Positions 44,766 to 55,675 of a stretch of 64,000 bases of DNA are shown here, piece after piece (the stretch's first letter is position 1; every line of letters starts with the position of its first letter). This DNA comes from Dicyema japonicum (lineage: Eukaryota; Dicyemida; Rhombozoa; Dicyemidae). Position numbers and translations under genes: made by a program. The notes below the pieces were generated by a model. It saw only the letters and a list, made by a program, of their open reading frames with translations. It had not been told where the DNA came from and did no database searches. The DNA is taken from assembly GCA_011109175.1 (NCBI GenBank), contig RDEW01000004.1, positions 644,030 to 708,029 on the forward strand, in the 5' to 3' direction.

Positions 44766-45180
44766 AAACCTCACAATGTGAACAAGCATGAGAGATGTGA
44801 ATACACAACCATATATTACGGGATGTCCTCAGTCTGTCTATTCACTTTGATTACAGTTGTAACTTTCAACGTCAGAGGACTAGCTTCGAACACTAAACGA
44901 GTGATCTTATGCATGGATTCCTCGTGAACTACGGAGGCGTGCGATGAGGGAAGTTACATAGAGAAAACTGGTATAGCGGATAATGAAGAACCATAATATT
45001 CATTACTCGGGTAACGCGGAAGTGCATTTAACTATCTAATTGATAATGTAGATCCCGATTATTCGGCTTGACAAATGTTTAAAGTTTCGTATACATTTTT
45101 TTCACAACTGCTGTCTAAAAATAATGAGACTATTATATTAATATCATATTTAAAAAATAGCGTCCGCATCTAGCATAGGA
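44766..45180. other. Intergenic, no supportable gene
   Basis: About 400 bp between the foldback element and the 3' end of a minus-strand LINE. No homologous peptide or repeat was recognised. Confidence 0.4.
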
Positions 45181-46345
45181 TATTATTCTTTTTTGATTTA
45201 CTATCACCCAATTCGCTAGTTCCTTTGGGCTCCCCGTCCGAGATAACTGATCGATTATGGCTCTGTGGTTAACACTGTCAAATGCTTTTGATTTGTCGAG
45301 ACATATGACATTCAGGAGACATTTGGATTCTCTGACTTTGCATAACTCGAAGTTAAGATGAAATAAGCAATCACCGCATGACCGTCCTGGGCTAAAACCA
45401 AATTGATCATTTCTGAAGTAATCTTCTTTTTCCAGCTGATTCGTAATCCTCCAGAAGACAATTTTTCCATGAATTTTGAGATCGACCGAATCAGGCTGAT
45501 CGGACGGTAGCTATCAGGATTATTCTTCGGTCTTCCTGTCTTCGCTGGTCTCCTTGTATTCCTGTGGAACATGGCCAATTTTTATGCATGCGTTTAAACA
45601 TATCTTTTAGGACTTCGAATAAAATTTCCAGGCCTTCTTTGAACATCCTAGCTTTGATGAAATCACTGCCCGGAGCATTATTCCTGACAGCTCTTATTGC
45701 TATCTTCAGCTCTTCTAGAGAGATTTCTATAAATGCTGTTTTCTCTGAAATGGTTCGTAACAAGTCTTCTATGCGATGACATCATCGTCTACATCAAATA
45801 TCTTTTTAAGCTGTGTCTCAAAAACTAGAGGTATTTCTTCTTCTGCATGGTAGGTGCATCCGGTTCTTGAGCACAATCTTGTTTTTGATTGACTCTGGGT
45901 TCCTCACTCTTCGGTATACCTTCTAGAAAAAGAGGATTGAGTTTGTTTAGCTTCCGTAGTTGAGAGTTCCACTTATTCTCATTCCAACTTTTGAATTTTT
46001 CCGACAACTGCTTTTGTAGTTCGCCACTTTTGTGAGACAAGGCTAAGCGGTCCTGTGGGTCTACGCATTTCCTCAGTTTAGTTATTAGATTATTTCTTTT
46101 CAACACAATCTTCTTGATGTGCGATGGAATAGGGACAACATCATCGTTTCGTGAGTATATTTTCTAGCAAAGTTATCCAGATAGTATACTATCAGATCCG
46201 TTACTCGTTTACTTGTTTTATCAATTTCCAGACGAGTCTCGGACTCGGTATACCCTAACATCAATTCCTTTGCAATATTGATTTTTTCGTAAGGGCTAAA
46301 AGCTACCTGTACCAAAAATAAGTTAAGAGAAAATTTCATTTAAAT
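45180..46345 (-). mobile_element. Jockey-like LINE, linker and RT fingers
   Basis: Minus strand: a linker with KRNNLITKLRKCVDPQDRLA and WNSQLRKLNKLNPLF, then SLEELKIAIRAVRNNAPGSD (entry of RT), then NPDSYRPISLIRSISKFMEK and HDRSCGDCLF-like pieces, ending with KSFDSVNHRAIIDQLSRTG (motif A). The catalytic C motif and everything after it are absent. NPDSYRPISL is typical of Jockey RTs. It is truncated at the 3' side, which is unusual for TPRT and suggests a later deletion or interruption. Confidence 0.65.
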
Positions 46346-46509
46346 TAAATATACGGGAGGTGTTGACGTTGGTTAAGGGTTATGGTCGATGTCACCATAC
46401 CTGATTTAAGAAATCAGAAATCGAAAACCTTTGAATAATCGATATTTAAGTTATTTGTAATTTTTATCACAGTTTTTTTTTACAAAAAATTTTTTTTAAC
46501 AATTAAACA

Positions 46510-48950
46510 AATGTCAGTTAAGGAAGCCTGCTGCGTGGATTGCGAACGAGTTCCCTCGGAGTATGGCTATTCCAATCTTTTTTCCGATTCCAATCCTCAA
46601 AGAATCGTCGTCCAAAAAGGTCCCGAGGTTTGGGCAAGGTATTGCACCAAGCCATGCTCCACTCCCTCTACTTGAAGCTGACACCAAACAAGCCAGACGA
46701 TGTTGATTTGCTTCTTTTTTAAGGTCTACCAAAATTTTGGAGCAGACAATGTTATCCCAATTACTTTGCTTTGATGTGTCTTCGGGGATTTTGAGTCCGG
46801 ACCCGTTCCATTTCCGACAAGCTTCGTCAAATGACTCATTCCAGCAAAGTCCAATTGTGTTATGAAGGAAATGCCGTGTCAAATGGCTGCAGCTTGAGAG
46901 ATACGATAGATATGCCGGGTACGCAACCTCCAGCGCCGATCTTATTCCGACACCCCAAATCCAGAGGGAAGCTTACATTGTTTCCAACCAAATTCGTCGA
47001 AGCGGACGTTAATTAGTGACTCGACTGTTTGCTTGAGAGACTTGTCTATTGAAAGTAGAATGTCATATTGTTCGTAGCAGGGTGAACATCGGAGTAGATA
47101 TAAAAGCTTGGGTAGTCCGATGTTGTTTCTCATCAGAAAAATGTGTGAGAGTCGAGACATTACAATCTTTTCGCAAGGCGTGTTAATTCTTCATTTTTGG
47201 AAAGTAGATGGTTCTTGAGTTCTTCTTCGCTGAGTGGGCATCCGAGGAAATATAATTTATCAACTGGCACAGTCGGGATCCCAGGAAGCAGTTCGTCAAA
47301 AGACTCCTTGATAGAGAGGAAGTCGGTGTATGGATATGAGACATTTATTAGCTCTGATTTGTTAACATTGATGTCCAAGCCCAAATGTTTTAAAGCGGGT
47401 AACGCTTTACGTAATGAATTGTATGTTTCTTTGAACGATCCTCCAATTGTGGCATCATCGAGGTACCAGAGATTTAGCTGAGCATCAATTGAACTCACAA
47501 CCTCATCAATGGTCAAGGCAAATAATAGAGGTCCGAGCGGATCTCCTTGTTGTACACCCGTTTTTGATTTAATAATTTCATTTTCAAAAACCAAAGACGT
47601 ATCTTCCCCATAGGATAGATTGACAAGAGGGAAAAGCTTTGGAGCCCTCTTCCAACACGTTTTCATAATTTCGTCTCTTCTGAGAGAATTAAAGGCATTC
47701 GTTATGTCCAACTTGATTCCAATGCATTCATTTGAAATATTTTTCTGTGTGAAGAAACGCCTTGCTGCATGAACCGCAACCTCACATCCGTTCTGGATAC
47801 TAACACCCATTTGTTTAGGAAAGAACTCCTCTCCGAGTTGTCGGCTCACCATGGTCGATGCTACTTTTGCTGCAAGTCTTCTAAAATAGTTCCCGACCGC
47901 AATGGGCGGATTACTCCATTGTGTTTTTTGAAAGAAAGTAACATTGCAGAGAAGAGCAATTCTCTTGCATATTTTGGGATGTCGCCGTTAACCATTTTTC
48001 TGATTAGGTCCGTAATTGATTTGACAAGACAGCGTCCAGCTTCCGAGGTGTAAGTGGACGTAAGGTCCTTAATATGGCCAGGACGTAACCCTTCCAAGCC
48101 TCCACCGCTGCTAGCGCGAAGGAAGTTATTCCGTGGCGCACTTCGGATTCAGTAATGATTATCTCCTGGGTTCCTTCAGGATTCAAAAACTTTTCATAGT
48201 CAGTCGGTGCATCTGGATGCTTTAGTATTAAGGTATTTAGGACCTCGGGGTACAAGACAATACTGTGTCATCGGATGTGATAACTCGTAAGGCTGCCCGC
48301 AAGTCGTCTTCCAGAAGTTTCCGGTTTACTCTCTCCTTTAGTTAGTTGGGGGCATCTTTGATGAATGCTCCTCTGGTTTCGACCTCATTAACATTAAGTG
48401 GATGTTCAAGTATTGCGTGTATGTTGTGACAGCTAAAATTCATTATGTTTCGTTTCAGTTTCCCGGATAAGTTGAGTCGGGAGTTTGTTTCTTTATTATT
48501 GTCCTCAGATTCCTTTGTAGGTATTCCAAGTGCGACAGGTGCAAAGCATATAAGTTTTAGCCAGGATTCCCATCTGTCAGAAGATAGTGAGTGCGTGATC
48601 AATGGCATCTGAAAGACACGTTGCTGCGGCAATTCGGACTCCTTTAGGGATTTTTACTGGGATCTTCATGGCTTTCCTGAGGTTCGAGATCTTCAAAAGA
48701 GTATGGTCTGTATGTGGCAGTGTAAAGTTTGGCTGAGCTATTTTTTCCCGTCTGGGGGCTCCCATTCCAATACAAGAAAGGCACAGCCAACTCGACAGCG
48801 TCTCGGCTGAAGCTTTACTCATTTTTATGCAGCCCAAATGGGAGAATGATTCACATTGTGTGCAGTTAATCCCATATTTCCTGATGTTCAATTGTACACA
48901 TAAAAAACATACCTGATTTGTCCGTACTGGATTTGTTCCTCGTACTTTGT
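46510..48950 (-). mobile_element. YLDD-type non-LTR element with PHD-like finger
   Basis: The largest retroelement here. Minus-strand order: a PHD-like C4HC3 finger (CFLCVQLN...INCTQCESFSHLGCIKM...WLCLSCIG), a spacer, EGLRPGHIKDL, SFKKHNGVIRPL, then a 230-residue open frame with IKLDITNAFNSLRRDEIM (motif A), GVQQGDPLGPLLFALTIDEV (motif B), LWYLDDATIGG (motif C, YLDD) and DINVNKSELINVS. The C-terminus has RHRLACLVSASSRGSGAWLG and DDDSLRIGIGKKIGIA. This is the lineage with GVQQGDPLGPLLF plus WYLDD and a 'GSGAWL' tail, unlike the YADD LINEs around it. Palm motifs are intact within one frame, but the rest is frameshifted. Confidence 0.75.
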
Positions 48951-49107
48951 CTTCACATAGTTTAATACATTTTTTTATATTTTAAATTTTATTATTAATT
49001 TGAATTACTTAATTCAACCTTATCAGTTTAATGTTATAAGATATAAATATCTCAATAATATGGCAGTACCTAAATATTTTCCGACTACACTTTTACTAAA
49101 ATATTAA

Positions 49108-49960
49108 ATGGTTGTTAGAGGAAAAATATCAAATTCGAAAGCCCCAAAGATGAGAACCAACAGCTCTTCTCGTCCCCCAGGATGTGCTACGGCTGGGTCG
49201 TTCACTTTGGAGCCCTCTAAACTTGAGAACAACCCTACGACACACAACCAAACTGTAAAGTCCAAACCTATAAAAGAACTAAAAATAGAAAATTCTAAAG
49301 ATAACAAGACACTATTGATCACAGTTCACTGTACTATGAGTCCGATAAAAATTGCGAATATTTTACATTTTTACGATCAATATGGATCTTTGAGGATGAG
49401 CCACAAAGGACCGGGCTCCTTCCGATTAGATTTCCGCGACAATAACCACATGGTCGAATATATGAAGGCCATTAATGAGACCTGTCCCTTTGGATCTGAC
49501 AACCACCACTTCAGAACGCTCATATCAAAACCTTGTGAGATTGTTCTCAGGAACCTTCCTTTCTGGGTGAGTAAAACGACCTCCCTGCCTACCTTCAGGA
49601 GATGGCACCCTCAACTTCGATGGTAACCCGAATGTCAAGAGGATCACAGCCTATGCCTATAGCAAAGGCCTCAGTTAGTAGTAATGTGGAGGCCACGTCG
49701 TTGATACGTTGTGGATTTTACATTGGATCAGACAAGATCTAGTGTGAGTGGATGAAGAGGCCCCCTCCCATCTGCTACAACTGTGAAAGCATCGACCACA
49801 TCGCGGCACAGTGTAAGGAAAAGAAGAGATGCATCAAGTGTGGAGGGGAGCACGATCTTCTTATGTGTGAATATCCATCGATCGTAGAGACCAAGTGTAT
49901 CAATTGTGGAGGAGCAGGACATAATGCCCGCTATAGCGGATGTCCGGCAATTTGAGAAGC
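49108..49960 (+). mobile_element. LINE ORF1 (Gag-like) with three CCHC knuckles
   Basis: An open frame of 172 codons (MVVRGKISNSKAPKM...) with an RRM-like region (TVHCTMSPIKIANILHFYDQ, GSFRLDFRD, IVLRNLPFWV), then after a frame change three zinc knuckles: CYNCESIDHIAAQC, CIKCGGEHDLLMC and CINCGGAGHNARYSGC. This is the ORF1 nucleic-acid-binding protein of Jockey/I-type LINEs. No ORF2 follows on this strand; downstream sequence is a minus-strand RT fragment. So the copy was cut off after ORF1. The first frame is intact, implying a fairly recent insertion. Confidence 0.8.
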
Positions 49961-50309
49961 ATCGAAGAAAATAATCTCCAGACAAACAGTGTCTAGAAAA
50001 GAAGGAATCAAGCCAATTCAAGAAATGAAGTGGACCAATACTTCACATACTCCTGATTGGCCGGTGGAGAGGAGCGCTAAAAGGAAAAATTTGCAGAGAA
50101 AGTCAGAAGTCTCGTTTCTTTTCCTTGGGGGTTTAACATCTCTACTTTACTCCGGGATTTTGCTTTTCTATTTTTCTTGGGGATTTAACTTCTTTCCATT
50201 TTGTTTCTCTTGACACAAAACTGTTTTCAAATGATAAATTTGTCCTTTTAACCCGGACAGTATCAACGCCCCGGGTTCTTATGACATACGACAATTATTA
50301 TTAAAAAAC

Positions 50310-50830
50310 CAAAAATCACTCACAAATTAAATAACATAGCCGTCAGGTGATTCCGGCCGCCTCTAATAGCCATCTAATTCTTGCTCGGTGTTCCTCCTGG
50401 GTTCCAACGCATTTCCGGATTGGGCGTGGGTTTCTGACTTTTTTGAGTGGTAGTAAGGCTCGGTTTTCTTCACTAATTCCTCAAATGGTGTAGGGTTTAG
50501 TGGTGTCTGAGAAAACCTTTGCAGAGCCTTACAGGCCATTTTTGGAATGTATTAATTTTTTCCATATTCGCGTTTGATATTTTGGTTCCCCATGCAGCAT
50601 ACCCGTAAGTTAGAAAACTGTGCCAAGGAAATGGCGTTGTCGATGTGTTTGCTGAAGGTCAAGAGTGGGTCATATGTTACGCCCAGTATCTTGACCGATT
50701 TGGTCGTGGGAATTGAGTTTCCATTTATGGTCACACATGGAGCGGAGTTTGTCAATCTTCTGTTTGTTATGAAATTTGTTGTATGACAATCCCACGTTAT
50801 TACAAATAATGGTAAAGACATGGTACCTAT
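50310..50830 (-). mobile_element. Jockey/CR1-like LINE RT C-terminal fragment
   Basis: Minus strand: KFHNKQKIDKLRSMCDH-type codons, then TTKSVKILGVTYDPLLTFSK and HIDNAISLAQFSNL. ILGVTYD...TFSKHI corresponds to ILGITFDIHMSFTSHL in the 33.8-kb copy. The end runs into an AT-rich tail near 50,310. Dead, multiple stops. Confidence 0.6.
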
Positions 50831-50934
50831 GAATTATCCTTAATACGTTTGTCAGAAGCTCTTACTTATGGTTCTTATTGACCTCTTCCGGTTTTTTAAT
50901 TTTTGAAAAAAATCAGAGGAATCGGGAAACATTA

Positions 50935-51170
50935 TTGTGCTTATTTACTCCCGGTCTTTTAGAGTGAAAAATACTGGTGGCTAACAGGAAGGTTACAGAC
51001 AAAAGCGGCCGATCCCCTAGATCCGACAGGTATAATTGGTTCTGTGCTAAACTCGTAGGTGGAACCGGACAAAGAAGAGGTGACTCGTCTCCTGATGGTC
51101 GAGAAAGCATGATGGGCATAATGGAAAGGATGATTGTCCATGTCACAGTCTCATACACATAAGCATATTA
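50935..51170 (+). repeat. Dispersed repeat B, copy 1
   Basis: A block starting TTTACTCCCGGTCTTTTAGA, then GTGAAAAATACTGGTGGCTA-ACAGGAAGG, matches 60,565-60,760 and 60,897-60,990 (…GTGAAGGAACCGGTGGCTAACAGGAGG… and …GAAAGAAACCGTTGGCTAAC…). No protein-coding content was recognised. At least three copies exist in the window. Confidence 0.5.
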
Positions 51171-51509
51171 ACTAGCAGTTCCTTTCAGATGATCCTGGAG
51201 TTATTTCAGTTTGGCCTGAATGAGTTCCTGACCAAGATCTTACATTACATGCTCCCTTTGATAAGAACTTTGAGTTTCGAAGTCCGCTGTATCCGTCTCT
51301 ATTCTATGCTTACGAGAACAAAGACAAGGGATTAATCCATGTGAACTCAAATAGAGATTATGTACAATATAAGATAAGTGGTAAAGGGTTGAGGTCGTGA
51401 CATTTTTGGATTTACATGCAAAGATAATAAAAATATCCAAAGTCTAACACCTTGAAGTAGGTTCGTATAATTCTGGAGTGAGTGCTTAAAAATTGTTACC
51501 ACGGACTGA

Positions 51510-51730
51510 GTCTTATTATTATTAGCACTTTCACGAGAGCCATAATATTTATAGCTCTGCATGTGCAGCAAAAAGACAAGAGAAAGAGTTAGCTTGTTCC
51601 AGGTTTTTCTATTCTTAGCCAGATCCCTCAGTGGGTCCAGGTCGTCAGTAGATGCCAATGTTTTTTTTGTGTCTTTAGCAGAGTGATCCTCTGGCATCGT
51701 TGAGTTTGGCTTCCTTTTCTTTTAAAAAGT
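51510..51730 (-). mobile_element. RTE-like LINE, extreme 3' end with SINE-type tail
   Basis: Minus strand: DDLDPLRDLAKNRKTWNKLT (end of ORF2; compare DDLDE..SLAFYKGKWKRLT at 25.6 kb), then GCACATGCAGAGCTATAAAT, ATTATGGCTCTCGTGAAAGT and GCTAATAATAATAA. This is a clean copy of the 3' tail shared with the SINEs. It is strongly 5'-truncated. Confidence 0.75.
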
Positions 51731-51829
51731 GTTAATTCAAAGGAATAAAAGACAGACAAAGATTTATGACTTTATTAAATAAAACAATTTTTTGATTTCA
51801 AATATTTTAGTACATTTTTAATTTTATTC

Positions 51830-52110
51830 TTTTAGCTAAAAGGCCAGGATTGTGTACGTGTTCCCACTGATCACCTCCATGTCGAGCCTCTGCCTTAACA
51901 AAAGTCCTTTGTGATGTTCGAATATCTTCGAAGTAAGCCTTCGTCCAATATAGTCGAAACCTTTTTGCCACATGTAAAATATAAAATGAAAACAAATCCG
52001 TCATCAATAGCAGTTGCGACCTCTAATGTTCTGGTAATTGCCTGTTGTCTAAAATTGTTTCAAATAGATTACCGACGAAATCATAAATAATTTGTAACTA
52101 AAGTTCAAGA
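51830..52110 (-). pseudogene. Duplicated 5' fragment of an ADAM-like protease gene
   Basis: About 150 bp (51,945-52,095) is highly similar to 56,310-56,460, the first exon and first intron of the ADAM-like gene. It encodes FVGNLFETILDN and LEVATAIDDGF with an internal stop. The intron equivalent starts identically (GTTTTCATTTTATATTTTAC) but ends CATGTGG where the gene has GCATAG. Downstream exons are not found. It is most likely a partial duplicate that has decayed. Confidence 0.65.
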
Positions 52111-52149
52111 AATACGCATGTTTTGAAGAATAGTTCATTTTTGTAAAAT

Positions 52150-52845
52150 CATAAAAAACAAGTCACCGGTCCTGCTAAACAGAATCAGATCGCTCATTCT
52201 GAGGAAATGTAAAAAATCATAGGAAACAAGTCACCGGTCCTGCTAAGCAGAATCGGATCGCTCATTGTAACGTAAAAAATCATAGGAAACAAGTCACCGG
52301 TCCTGCTAAACAGAATCGGATCGCTCATTGTAACGTAAAAAATCATAGAAACAAGTCACCGGTCCTGCTAAACAGAATCGGATCGCTCATTGTAACGTAA
52401 AAAATCATAGGAAACAAATCACCGGTCCTGCTAAACAGAATCGGATCGCTCATTGTAACGTAAAAAATCATAGGAAACAAGTCACCGGTCCTGCTAAACA
52501 GAATCGGATCGCTCATTGTAACGTAAAAAATCATAGGAAACAAGTCACCGGTCCTGCTAAACAGAATCGGATCGCTCATTGTAACGTAAAAAATCATAGG
52601 AAACAAGTCACCGGTCCTGCTAAACAGAATCGGATCGCTCATTGTAACGTAAAAAATCATAGGAAACAAGTCACCGGTCCTGCTAAACAGAATCGGATCG
52701 CTCATTGTAACGTAAAAAATCATAGGAAACAAGTCACCGGTCCAGCTAAACAGAATCGGATCGCTCATTGTAACGTAAAAAATCATAGGAAACATGTCAC
52801 CGGTCCTGCTAAACAGAATCGGATCGCTCATTGTGAGGAAACAAA
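52150..52845. repeat. Tandem satellite, 63-bp unit, eleven copies
   Basis: Eleven copies of a unit with GGAAACAAGTCACCGGTCCT, GCTAAACAGAATCGGATCGC and TCATTGTAACGTAAAAAATC. Spacing is 63 bp, with one 62-bp copy near 52,350. The first and last copies diverge (TCTGAGGAAATG and TGTGAGGAAAC in place of TGTAACG). Because 63 is a multiple of three, the minus strand is open from 52,867 to 52,343 and reads as 21-residue repeats MSDPILFSRTGDLFPMIFYV+T. Copies are almost identical. Confidence 0.92.
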
Positions 52846-53284
52846 ATGATGAAAAGATATCCTGCACAAGAGGATTCGTACGAGGTTCGTCAATAGATAT
52901 GTCTTAGGTGTTCACTAAAACACAGTTGTTCAGATATATGCTTGAATTTTTCTATCCACGTCCAAGTGCCTCAAATGCTTTTTGTGTAATTTTGTAAAGA
53001 TACAATTTATAGTCAGCACGTAAAGAATAATATGGACTTTGCATCGATGCAATATCTCATACATCCATGGGTTGTAGCTTCCGTATATAAGGAATCAATT
53101 AATGGTGCAGTTTGAGGGTTCAGTATGCGAATAGTTGTTCAGTAAAAGAATCTGCGGAACTTAGTCTATAATGGATTTTATTTTTAACAATAAAGTTAAT
53201 TACTCAAAAAATTAATTTGAAAAATCATTTAATGATTATTAATCATCCGTATTTAATGGTGTTCCTTAAAAATCATTTTTAGGA
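52846..53284. other. Intergenic, no supportable gene
   Basis: Short frames only; AT-rich towards 53,200. The segment CTTGAATTTTTCTATCCACGTCCAAGTGCCTCAAATGC (split here as two adjacent blocks) recurs at about 58,540-58,580, marking a small dispersed repeat. Confidence 0.35.
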
Positions 53285-53660
53285 TTCGGGTGGCTTGCAG
53301 GACTGCGGATTGGAAAGTCTAGAATGACACGATGGCTCTTTCAGAACATAAGGCTAAGGAATGATGGATGGTAAAAAATGTTCCCTTGGACCACTGAGCA
53401 TCTGATCACAAAGACGGGCTGAAACTGTTTGATCACATTCTAAGATAGAAGCTAGAATACCAGCAAACATTATCATGAAATAATTCTCCGAAACATCTGG
53501 GGAAAAGATTCTATCCACGTTCCCTCCCCAAAGTCCTTAATGGTGATTTGAGATCAGTGAACAGGTCTCTATGAAAAGACTTCAGCAGTCTGCAGAGTTT
53601 AGCATCGAACAGGAAAGGGTGGAGAGACTAATATCGAGGACGCGGAATAAATAGAATTAT
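53285..53660 (+). mobile_element. RTE-like LINE C-terminal relic
   Basis: Plus strand, frames shifted: PANIIMK, then FYPRSLPKVLNGDLRSVNRS and SLASNRKGWRD. These match PAN..M.DYF, FRGRPRTTLP..LN.DL and LAFYKGKWKRL of the intact LINEs. Heavily decayed. Confidence 0.5.
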
Positions 53661-53739
53661 AGCTTATATCAGTGATTCTCAGCCCTTTTTCGTATCGCCC
53701 ACTGATGCTTCCTGATTCCACATAAATCTTCCCCGAAAT

Positions 53740-54400
53740 GCAATTTCTGAATGTGTTTAACAGCGTCTTCACGATCTATCGCAAAATTCATAGAACATCT
53801 TCAAGTATCTGGCAAATAATCGAAGAGTTCGCCACAGATGACAATGACGACAAAATATTAAAAATATTTTTTGGGATCAAAATTTTTTCCAATAAGTGTA
53901 TTTACATATTTCTGTCCTCTGTTATCAGTTTCGTCAATCAAAACAAAAATTTCTATAATCAATAAAAATAAAACTTCAGAAATAACTTAATTCAGTCAAA
54001 CTGCTTCTGGCATAATTTTTTCACTTTTTTCAGCAAGCGTAAGTAGAAGGAAGATTATGTCAAATACTCTCAAACATCCCGTAAGCTTTTACTGTCAAGT
54101 AAATATCGGACTTGACAAAAGCCTTAGTGACTTTATCGACCCATGTGTCGGCAGGTGGGACGTAAAAATCAATGTGTTTTATAGTATTGACGCCTGTAAA
54201 ACAATAATAAAAATACTAACCCTGCTTATTATGCTTCTTAGACAATCTATGTGATTCAATAAAAAATGCTTTTTGCAGATACAAATGTTCCACATAAATT
54301 CCAAAAAAGATTTCCTTGTGAGGCTTGAAAATTCTTTTGAGGATAGAAAATTTTCTAACAACAGACAAAATCTTTTTAATGTCATTCTTGATTCAACGCG
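53740..54400 (-). mobile_element. hAT-like transposase relic
   Basis: Minus strand: a first frame with FLSSKEFSSLTRKSFLEFMW and NICICKKHFLLNHIDCLRSI, then in another frame FVLIDETDNRGQKYVNTLIG. The DET block matches the transposase at 36.1 kb (LIVDETDVGGNKFVICLVG). TIRs were not found. Probably an older, partial copy of the same or a sister family. Confidence 0.45.
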
Positions 54401-55034
54401 GCATCACAGTGAATGATGATAATTGATCCCACGCTAGTATTTTTATTTAAAAACTCAAAAAATTAAAAACTAAAAATCAATAAATATTCTATTTCTAGTA
54501 ATTCGGAAGACTGGCTGTCTGCAATCTTATATAAATACATACGCTCTGAATAGTTTGAGGTCTTGTAAGTATTTATTAATGAAGTTAGCTTCATCCTTTT
54601 GTTATAGCATTGCTTTCTAAAAAAAGTCAATGTCTTATCCTAGTGATTGAGGATGCTTGCGTTTCGAGTGTTCTAATAAGGGAGATGGGTTCATCGATTC
54701 GATAGTAAAATCCGCACCACGTGGTAAACACAAGGGTTAAGTGGATCCTTTGGTTAAAAGTTCTTTATATATTCTCCTATTTTTAACAGCTTCCACCAAA
54801 CAGTTGCACGCTTTGTTATTTAAATTATTTAAAATAAATTTGTGTAAATACAGTAAAGTCCCTTAATTTGGCCCAAAAATGTTCCTGAATTATTTTTGGC
54901 CAATTTGGGAATTTTTTTTATAAAGAATAATCAGTTTATAATTAAGCCCTGTCTCGTCCATGTTGTAAATTTCGTCTTCTTTATAATGTTTGGAAATTTC
55001 TTAAAAGTGATCTCAAATTCTTCTAGGTCAGGTT
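54401..55034. other. Gene-poor interval
   Basis: AT-rich DNA with no recognised gene. A CACGTG lies near 54,718. The sequence before 55,035 (AAGCCCTGTCTCGTCCATG...) has no homology seen. Confidence 0.35.
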
Positions 55035-55450
55035 ATTTTGTCACATGGGCCAAGCGATACCTATGGGCTGCCTGTTACATTAACCTTGAACCAAGATTAA
55101 CTTCAATTAATTTTATGAATGATTTATTAACCACAAAAAATTAAATATAAGTAACTTTTTTTTCTAATTTATTAAGCCACTTTTTTTTACTTTATCCAGC
55201 ATTTTTTACAACTTCCTCGTGATCGTCTGATTAATTCTTTCGACAATTCTTTATGCTCGTGGATTGTTAGGCCTTCCGTGAATTTGCTTAATGTTAAAAT
55301 TTTCGCAAAGTTTTGTTATTTCTTGATTTTTAAATTCAGAACCATTGTCCGACTGAGGAAATTTACATGGCCCATTCAGGCGGAACAAAGATCTTGAGTT
55401 TTCACATACTTCTCTACCAGACTTATTATAGAGTGGTCGTACGAAGTGGT
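55035..55450 (-). mobile_element. Integrase-core relic of an LTR-type or related element
   Basis: Minus strand, several frames: LVEKYVKTQDLCS, then FPQSDNGSEFKNQEITKLC, IKQIHGRPNNPRA and RINQTITRKL. The DNGxEFxN...GRPxxP..xG.xExxN..I pattern is the rve integrase core. It is followed by 110 bp (55,035-55,145) that match part of the direct repeats at 57.3 and 58.2 kb, so these belong to one family. The intervening C-terminal domain is deleted in this copy. Confidence 0.6.
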
Positions 55451-55675
55451 CGTACGTTCGACTTTCCTATAGTCACGTGGGATATTAAAAACACATAAAG
55501 TAAATAAAGATCTTGGCGAATTTTAAAAATTTAAAAAAAGTCGATCGAGGATCATCATGGCATAGGTACACCATTGGACCGTGACATAAAATTATGTGAA
55601 ATTAACCAAAAATTATTATTAGATGATTAGTAATTTTGATTAGTAATCGTTACAGAGGTAGTCTAACCAAGACCC

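Noticed and set aside
46507-46722. A small plus-strand gene starting MSVKEACCVDCERVPSEYG, with a homologue at 43.5 kb
   Set aside because: Both copies are better explained as the 3' end of the YLDD LINE read on the other strand: substitutions between copies are milder in the LINE frame.
52150-52845. CRISPR-like array of regularly spaced repeats
   Set aside because: Units are contiguous and identical over their whole 63 bp, with no variable spacers, in a eukaryotic context. It is a satellite.
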